The notes under the pieces: generated by a model
Database searches by the model: none
What the model saw: the letters and a program-made list of their open reading frames with translations, nothing else
What the model was told of the DNA's origin: nothing
Origin: Bacillus sp. EB01
GTDB lineage: Bacteria > Bacillota > Bacilli > Bacillales > Cytobacillaceae
Assembly: GCF_000613125.1 (NCBI RefSeq)
Contig: NZ_HG964497.1
Location: 3,960,372 to 4,024,371 of the forward strand
Direction of reading: 5' to 3'
DNA: 64,000 bases
Shown: piece after piece, positions 58,871-64,000 of the stretch
Layout of the letters: each line of letters starts with the position of its first letter
Position numbering within the stretch: the first letter of the stretch is position 1
Program-made: the position numbers and the translations under genes

Positions 58871-58973
58871 CTAATGGTTTGTTTTCCTCCGCCTCTATCA
58901 TTTTCATACGGGAACTGACTTTACAGCACCATCCGCTAGAATCAAAAGGCGTGTGTGATTAACACCATGTAAC

Positions 58974-59002
58974 AATATAGCATAAGCAGCCGACACAATC
59001 AA
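58974..59002 (-). promoter_or_regulatory. Sigma-A promoter of rpsB
   Basis: On the minus strand TTGATT (58997-59002), 17 bp, TATATT (58974-58979), followed by a leader of about 110 nt. Confidence 0.7.
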
Positions 59003-59070
59003 GAATTAACTTTTAAAAATAACAAACTACAAACGAAAGCCTTCCCTGTTTGACTGAGTGACCTAAGTAA

Positions 59071-59103
59071 AACAAAAACCTGCCTGCTAGGCAGACAGGT
59101 TTA
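59071..59103 (-). terminator. Intrinsic terminator of the xerC-hslVU-codY operon
   Basis: AAACCTGTCTGC-ctag-GCAGGCAGGTTT (one G-U pair) followed by TTGTTTT on the minus strand. Confidence 0.9.
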
Positions 59104-59116
59104 AAAACCATAATGT

Positions 59117-59896
59117 TTAGTTTGAACGCAGCTTATCCAGTTCAACAAGGAACTTGTTATTGAGAACCTTGATATACGTACCTTTCATTCCAAGGGAACG
59201 GGATTCAATGACGCCCGCGCTTTCGAGCTTCCTCAGCGCATTGACAATCACAGAACGTGTAATGCCTACACGGTCAGCAATTTTCGAAGCAACAAGAAGG
59301 CCTTCGTTTCCGTTCAATTCCTCAAAAATGTGTTCGATTGCCTCAAGTTCACTATAAGACAAGGAACTAATGGCCATCTGGACAACGGCTTTGCTTCTTG
59401 CTTCTTCTTCGATTTCTTCTGATTTTTCACGAAGGATTTCCATACCGACAACTGTTGCCCCATATTCAGCAAGAATTAGGTCATCATCATGGAATTCATC
59501 ATGAAGCCTGCCTAATAGCAAAGTGCCAAGGCGTTCGCCTCCGCCAATAATCGGAACGATTGTTGTTAGCCCTTCACGGAAAAGGTCCTTATTTTCAACG
59601 GGGAAGACAGTGTATTCACTTTCGACATCCAGATTGGAAGAAGTCTCTTTTACGTTAAATAGACCTTGGGTATATTCTTCAGGAAATTGACGGTCTTCAA
59701 GCATTTTCTTCATTCGCTCATTTTCAATCTGTTGGTTGATTGCAAAACCAAGCAGCTTGCCTCGGCGGCTGACGACGAAGACATTTGCTTCAATAATATC
59801 GCTCAACGTTTCCGACATTTCCTTAAAATTCACTGGCTTGCCTGCCGCTTTTTGAAGCAGGGCATTAATTTTTCTCGTTTTTCCTAACAAATTCAT
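59117..59896 (-). CDS. codY: Global regulator CodY
   Basis: CodY represses many nutrient-scavenging and stationary-phase genes when GTP and branched-chain amino acids are plentiful. The 259-residue protein has the N-terminal GAF domain (about 1-155) and a C-terminal winged helix-turn-helix ([29 protein letters not shown] in parts, about 203-235). It is the last gene after hslU, as in the B. subtilis codVWXY operon. In B. subtilis CodY controls the nup nucleoside transporter; I see no convincing CodY box at nup here. Confidence 0.98.
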   Translation of the reverse strand: MNLLGKTRKINALLQKAAGKPVNFKEMSETLSDIIEANVFVVSRRGKLLGFAINQQIENERMKKMLEDRQFPEEYTQGLFNVKETSSNLDVESEYTVFPVENKDLFREGLTTIVPIIGGGERLGTLLLGRLHDEFHDDDLILAEYGATVVGMEILREKSEEIEEEARSKAVVQMAISSLSYSELEAIEHIFEELNGNEGLLVASKIADRVGITRSVIVNALRKLESAGVIESRSLGMKGTYIKVLNNKFLVELDKLRSN

Positions 59897-59997
59897 TCTT
59901 ATTCCTCCTATTAACTGCGTCCATTACTATAAATGATTATGAGTGATTCTGTCAATTTACCCTACCCTTCACACCATGCATTAAAACGGCATTGGTG

Positions 59998-61404
59998 CTA
60001 AAGGATGAATTGGCTTAAATCCTTATTCCGGGAAATAGCCCCAAGCTTTTCTTCCACGTATTGAGGGGTGATAACGATTTTTTCCAGATTAATATCCGGC
60101 GCTTCAAAGGATAGATCCTCGAGGAGCTTTTCAAGAATCGTATGCAGCCTTCTCGCTCCGATATTATCTGTATTCTGGTTCACTTCAAATGCCACTTCGG
60201 CAACCTTGCGAATAGCTTCGTCAGAAAATTCAATTTCTATACCTTCTGTTTGCAATAATGCATTGTATTGCTTAATTAAGGCATTATCAGGTTCAACAAG
60301 GATCCGATAAAAATCATCGACTGTCAGTTTTGTCAGTTCGACCCTGATAGGGAACCGGCCTTGCAGCTCGGGAATTAAATCGGAAGGTTTTGCCATATGG
60401 AAGGCACCTGCAGCAATAAATAAGACATGATCTGTTTTTACAGAGCCGTATTTAGTAACGATAGTGGAGCCTTCAACAATCGGCAGGATATCTCTTTGTA
60501 CACCCTCCCGTGACACATCCGCAGATGAGCCTCCAGTGTTTTTGCTGGCAATCTTGTCGATTTCATCGATAAAAATTATACCAGTCTGCTCTGCCCGCCT
60601 TACAGCATCCTGTGTTACTTCATCCATATCAATCAGCTTTGCGGCTTCCTCATTTGTAAGAACGATCCTTGCTTCCCTTACTGTAAGCTTTCGCTTCTTC
60701 CGTTTCTTAGGCATGAGATTCGAGAGCGCATCCTGCATATTCATTCCCATTTGCTCCATTCCAGAGCCTTGAAGCATATCAAACATCGATGGCATTTGTT
60801 CATCCACTTCAACGGTTACATATTCCTGCTCCAGTTCGCCTTTTGCAAGCCTTTCGCGTATGGACGACCTGCGCTCCTGAAGTGAATAATCTTCAGTTGA
60901 AGTTGTATCCGGCTCCGGCTGGGCATTTCCGCCGCCGAATAGCATTTCAAGCGGATTCTTATAATTCGCCTGCTTCTTTGCGGAAGGAACAAGCAGTTCA
61001 ACGAGGCGGCGATTGGCGTTTTCTTCCGCCCTCGGCCTTACCTTTTGCATTTTCTCTTCCTTGACAAGCCTTACAGCTGTTTCAACAAGGTCCCTGACCA
61101 TTGACTCAACATCCCGGCCCACATAGCCTACCTCGGTGAATTTTGTCGCTTCCACTTTAATGAATGGCGCACCGGTAAGCTTGGCTATTCTACGAGCAAT
61201 TTCAGTCTTACCAACACCTGTTGGCCCAATCATTAATATATTCTTAGGGATGATTTCATCACGAATGTTTTCATCGAGCAATTCTCTGCGATACCTGTTC
61301 CTCAATGCAACTGCTACAGCTTTTTTAGCATCCTTCTGGCCGATTATGTACTGGTCCAGCCTCTCAACAATTTGGCGGGGGGTTAAACTCTGCGCCTTTG
61401 GCAT
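59998..61404 (-). CDS. hslU: HslU/ClpY ATPase subunit
   Basis: The AAA+ unfoldase that feeds the HslV (ClpQ) peptidase. The 468-residue protein has Walker A GPTGVGKT at 60-67, the I domain insertion (about 110-250, low complexity with Gln/Met), Walker [12 protein letters not shown] and the C-terminal sensor-2 region. The last residues (KDLSQFIL) resemble the family tail that docks into HslV. Begins 19 bp after the hslV stop. Confidence 0.97.
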   Translation of the reverse strand: MPKAQSLTPRQIVERLDQYIIGQKDAKKAVAVALRNRYRRELLDENIRDEIIPKNILMIGPTGVGKTEIARRIAKLTGAPFIKVEATKFTEVGYVGRDVESMVRDLVETAVRLVKEEKMQKVRPRAEENANRRLVELLVPSAKKQANYKNPLEMLFGGGNAQPEPDTTSTEDYSLQERRSSIRERLAKGELEQEYVTVEVDEQMPSMFDMLQGSGMEQMGMNMQDALSNLMPKKRKKRKLTVREARIVLTNEEAAKLIDMDEVTQDAVRRAEQTGIIFIDEIDKIASKNTGGSSADVSREGVQRDILPIVEGSTIVTKYGSVKTDHVLFIAAGAFHMAKPSDLIPELQGRFPIRVELTKLTVDDFYRILVEPDNALIKQYNALLQTEGIEIEFSDEAIRKVAEVAFEVNQNTDNIGARRLHTILEKLLEDLSFEAPDINLEKIVITPQYVEEKLGAISRNKDLSQFIL

Positions 61405-61422
61405 TTTGCATTCTCCTTCCCG

Positions 61423-61965
61423 TTAAAGCTCTTCAACAATGATATTGGTATTGGTATATACGCAAATCTCTGCCGCTACATCCAGGGCTGCTTTTGCAAT
61501 CTCCTTTGCCTCCATATGTTCACCGGCAAATTTTTTCAACGAACGGCCTGCAGCAAGTGCATAATTGCCTCCAGAACCAATCGCCAGAATTCCGTCATCA
61601 GGTTCAATAACCTCACCAGTGCCACTTACGAGAAGAAGGTGTTCTTCGTTCATGACTATGAGCATTGCCTCTAGGCGGCGAAGCACTTTATCGCTTCTCC
61701 AAAGCTTAGCCAGTTCAACAGCAGCTCTTTGAAGGTTTCCGTTGTACTCCTCCAGTTTCCCTTCAAACAGCTCAAATAGAGTAAATGCATCGGCTACAGA
61801 TCCTGCAAAACCTGCTATCACCTTACCATTAAATATCCTTCTGACTTTTTTGGCTGTGTGTTTCATCACAACTGCATTCCCGAAAGTAACCTGGCCATCC
61901 CCGGCCATTGCGCCTTTGCCATTATGCTTAATTGCAAATATTGTCGTTGCATGGAATTGCGACAT
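61423..61965 (-). CDS. hslV: HslV/ClpQ peptidase subunit
   Basis: A 180-residue proteasome-like N-terminal-nucleophile peptidase. The N-terminus is [12 protein letters not shown], so after Met removal Ser2 would be the nucleophile, as in B. subtilis ClpQ; E. coli HslV uses Thr. The [14 protein letters not shown] stretch is conserved. It lies 26 bp downstream of xerC and is co-transcribed with hslU and codY. The ATG follows TTAGGAGGAATTTC. Confidence 0.97.
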   Translation of the reverse strand: MSQFHATTIFAIKHNGKGAMAGDGQVTFGNAVVMKHTAKKVRRIFNGKVIAGFAGSVADAFTLFELFEGKLEEYNGNLQRAAVELAKLWRSDKVLRRLEAMLIVMNEEHLLLVSGTGEVIEPDDGILAIGSGGNYALAAGRSLKKFAGEHMEAKEIAKAALDVAAEICVYTNTNIIVEEL

Positions 61966-61990
61966 GGAAATTCCTCCTAATTACCCGAGC

Positions 61991-62890
61991 CTATGCTCTC
62001 GGATGGTGTGCCATATACGTTTTCTTCAAAGCTTCGTTGGTAACATGGGTATATATCTGTGTAGAGGATAAAAATGCATGACCCAAAAGTTCCTGTACGG
62101 TCCTCATATCGGCCCCATTATTCAATAAATGGGTCGCAAAGGAGTGCCGTAATTTATGAGGATGAATTTTACCAGTTAAGGAAGACTGTTCAATCATCCG
62201 ATCAAGAATCGTCCGAACTCCCCTAGCGGTAAGCGGGCCACCTCTGTGATTGACAAAAAGCGCTTCCTGATTAGGCTTCCCATCAAGAAGCTTCTTCCTT
62301 CCATCTACTATAAATTGTTTAAGTGCCGCAGAAGCATTTGAACCAAATGGGACATACCTTTCCTTGTTTCCCTTGCCCTTTACCAGGACTGTTGATAAAG
62401 AAAAATCTATATCCTTTAAAGTAATGCTGCAGCATTCACTTACACGGATACCGGTTGCATACAACAGTTCAAGGAGTGCTGCATTCCGTTGCCCAAGTGG
62501 CGTTTCTGTACTACATTCACGAAAGAGGACCTCAAGTTCAGTTTCATAAAAGAATTCAGGCAGCCTTTTCTCACCTTTAGGTAAAATAACAAGGGCAAAT
62601 GGATTTTCCTCAATCAATTTTTCCCTAAGCAGGAATTTATAGAAACTCCTTAGACTTGAAATTTTTTTGGCAATTGTTTTACGCGATTGTTTCTTTTCAA
62701 AAAGCTTCGTAAGGAAAAGCCGGGCATCGTGGTATTGTATATCACCTACATTAGCAACACCCTGCTCGGCCATTGTATCGAAAAATTCAATAACAACATC
62801 GTGATAATTGCTAATTGTATATTGTGAGTAGTTTTTTTCAATTTGTAAATATTCAAGAAATAACGTTAAATAAACGTTCACATTTCCCAA
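61991..62890 (-). CDS. xerC: Tyrosine recombinase XerC (CodV)
   Basis: XerC resolves chromosome dimers at dif together with XerD. The 299-residue protein has the SAM-like N-terminal domain (1-105) and the catalytic residues Arg149, His245, Arg248, His271 and Tyr280 (ATGIRVSE, HKLRHSFATH, LGHAFLSST, Tyr in TQIYTHV). It is the first gene of the xerC-hslV-hslU-codY unit; the promoter is just upstream. In B. subtilis trmFO precedes it; here a gene-free gap does. Confidence 0.97.
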   Translation of the reverse strand: MGNVNVYLTLFLEYLQIEKNYSQYTISNYHDVVIEFFDTMAEQGVANVGDIQYHDARLFLTKLFEKKQSRKTIAKKISSLRSFYKFLLREKLIEENPFALVILPKGEKRLPEFFYETELEVLFRECSTETPLGQRNAALLELLYATGIRVSECCSITLKDIDFSLSTVLVKGKGNKERYVPFGSNASAALKQFIVDGRKKLLDGKPNQEALFVNHRGGPLTARGVRTILDRMIEQSSLTGKIHPHKLRHSFATHLLNNGADMRTVQELLGHAFLSSTQIYTHVTNEALKKTYMAHHPRA

Positions 62891-62916
62891 TTATCTCACC
62901 CCGCACAGCCTTATAA

Positions 62917-62945
62917 ATCGTACCATATCAAATTGTCGGTTGCAA
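62917..62945 (-). promoter_or_regulatory. Sigma-A promoter of the xerC-hslVU-codY operon
   Basis: On the minus strand TTGCAA (62940-62945), 17 bp, TACGAT (62917-62922), about 20 bp upstream of the xerC start. Confidence 0.6.
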
Positions 62946-63683
62946 TAAACTTTACAAATTTTTCACAAATTTCTGAATTGTTTATATTGTTGATAAAGCA
63001 ATGACCTTCCTGTTATACACAGCATTACCCGATAATGCCAAAGGGGAGATTTTTCTTAAAAGGTTTGCAGCTTCGCATCTAGGATGAAAGAGTTGGCGGC
63101 CCAGCTATTTTTTCATAACAAGTGAAAAAAACTGAATTTCATTTGATAGGATTCCCCTTCTAAAATATGTCTAAAAACCGACAATATTATAAAGCTTGTC
63201 CTAAAGATTCAGTGTCCACGTTCCTGACTACCGACAACGGGCAACAAATTTTATTAAAGCTCGATACTTACTTTATTTGTATTTACAATATTTTTTAAAC
63301 CATGGTTCCTGTTGAAAATACAAATATTCCTCAGCGCTTCACGTTATTTGTCTTCTTTAGCGATTTACCTTTAGCGGAACTTTCCCTAATGCCCAAATTA
63401 GAATAACATTGAAAACAAGTAAGAACTAAGCAATTTGCCTATATAGAGTTCATTATTTTCACATTAATATTATAGCAATACGTAAAAGTAAGTAAAAAGT
63501 TTCACATACTCTCTCAAGGTATTCCACTTTTTTAATCTAATAAACTTGGCAACTCAAGGAAGAGTGGAATCACTTTAACAAAATAAAAATCTAAAATTTA
63601 AACCTTTTTGGATTGATAGGATTGAATAGTGGCAAGTGACCTAGAAGACGAACGCAGTCCACCTAGCATCATACTGTGAACAG
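62946..63683. other. Gene-free gap where trmFO is expected
   Basis: About 740 AT-rich bases with no open frame of 60 codons or more, no tRNA, and no TrmFO motif that I could find. The only marked structure is the inverted repeat ATTTGTATTT (63275-63284) / AAATACAAAT (63316-63325), enclosing the palindrome AACCATGGTT (63298-63307). In other Bacillus genomes the gene for the folate-dependent tRNA m5U54 methyltransferase lies here. Confidence 0.6.
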
Positions 63684-63711
63684 AATAAAGGAGCGGGCCA
63701 TTGCCCACTCC
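63684..63711 (-). terminator. Intrinsic terminator of topA
   Basis: GGAGTGGGC-aatg-GCCCGCTCC stem (one G-U pair) with TTTATT on the minus strand. It overlaps the topA stop codon. Confidence 0.8.
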
Positions 63712-64000
63712 TAGCTTTGCTGTTCCTCCTTATAATCACAGGAGGAACATTGTACCTGAACGCCTTTTTTCAGCTTTTTCTCCACGAGGACATTATCGCA
63801 CTTCGGACAGTTCCTTGGCAGCGGTTTGTCCCATGATAGGAAGTCACATTCAGGGTACCGGTCACAGCCATAAAAAATTCGCCTTTTCTTACTTTTGCGT
63901 TCAATAACATTACCCTCGCGGCATTTCGGGCATGTAACTCCAATCTCCTTAACAATTGCCTTTGTATTTCGGCAGTCTGGGAAATTGCTGCAAGCCATGA
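63711..64000 (-). CDS. topA: DNA topoisomerase I, C-terminal zinc-ribbon part (runs off window)
   Basis: About 96 C-terminal codons of TopA, which relaxes negative supercoils. The part seen consists of topoisomerase zinc ribbons: CSNFPDC of the first, a second CPKC...[10 protein letters not shown], and a third CPKC...CSSC, ending DYKEEQQS. The catalytic core is outside the window. The frame is open to the window edge, so the internal Met at 63998 is not the start. It is followed by a terminator and not by trmFO. Confidence 0.93.
   Translation of the reverse strand, partial: MACSNFPDCRNTKAIVKEIGVTCPKCREGNVIERKSKKRRIFYGCDRYPECDFLSWDKPLPRNCPKCDNVLVEKKLKKGVQVQCSSCDYKEEQQS

Overview
The window is one strand of the core chromosome of an endospore-forming member of the Bacillaceae (Bacillus sensu lato). 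Every protein-coding gene lies on the minus strand. Gene order follows the Bacillus subtilis rny-recA to topA segment almost gene for gene. Spore genes (spoIIIE, dpaA/dpaB, ymxH, ylzJ/tepA), PolC, CodY, RNase Y and RNase J2 fix the lineage as a low-GC Gram-positive spore former. The species cannot be named from the sequence.

Layout, in plus coordinates and so read backwards relative to transcription: rny (5' part only), recA, cinA, pgsA, ymfM(rodZ), ymfK, ymfJ, ymfI, ymfH, ymfF (1-9.9 kb); a four-gene nucleoside ABC importer nupQ-P-O-N with the GntR regulator ymfC (10-15.6 kb); spoIIIE, ylzJ, tepA, rnjB (16-21.4 kb); a gene-poor, repeat-bearing kilobase; dapA, dapG, asd, dpaB, dpaA, ymxH (22.4-27.9 kb), the aspartate-to-dipicolinate block that feeds lysine, peptidoglycan and spore core; a decayed gene interrupted by a TnpB-only IS605-type element (28.0-30.1 kb); mlpA, ylxY, pnp, rpsO, ribF, truB, rbfA, ylxP, infB, ylxQ, ylxR, nusA, rimP (30-43.6 kb), the RNA-decay/translation-initiation superoperon; polC, proS, rseP, dxr, cdsA, uppS (43.8-54.8 kb), replication plus isoprenoid, phospholipid and cell-wall carrier synthesis; frr, pyrH, tsf, rpsB, codY, hslU, hslV, xerC (55.3-62.9 kb); and the 3' end of topA.

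Transcription units can be read from strong intrinsic terminators behind recA, cinA, ymfJ, ymfH, nupQ, nupN, spoIIIE, rnjB, dapA, dpaB, ymxH, mlpA, pnp, rpsO, rbfA, proS, frr, tsf, rpsB, codY and topA. Matching sigma-A-type promoters are visible upstream of rny, recA, spoIIIE, rpsO, truB, rimP, tsf, rpsB and xerC. Several starts were set from ribosome-binding sites to codons downstream of the longest reading frame (rnjB, nupO, nupQ, dpaA, mlpA, polC, rseP, uppS).

I found no defence island, prophage, CRISPR array or biosynthetic cluster. The unusual material is in the gaps: (i) an IS605/IS1341-type TnpB element inside a membrane-protein gene with a Lon/S16-like active-site motif, whose two halves still join in frame; (ii) a 258-bp structured repeat present twice at about 95% identity, with partial relatives elsewhere, one of them beside a direct repeat and one touching the rseP stop codon; (iii) an 820-bp gene-free gap where trmFO is expected between topA and xerC; (iv) a hairpin with a poor U-tract, enclosed by a long-range stem, in the rimP-nusA leader; (v) paired palindromes on the rny promoter and a perfect palindrome at the ymfC promoter; and (vi) a 24-bp tandem repeat in infB with a six-unit super-period.
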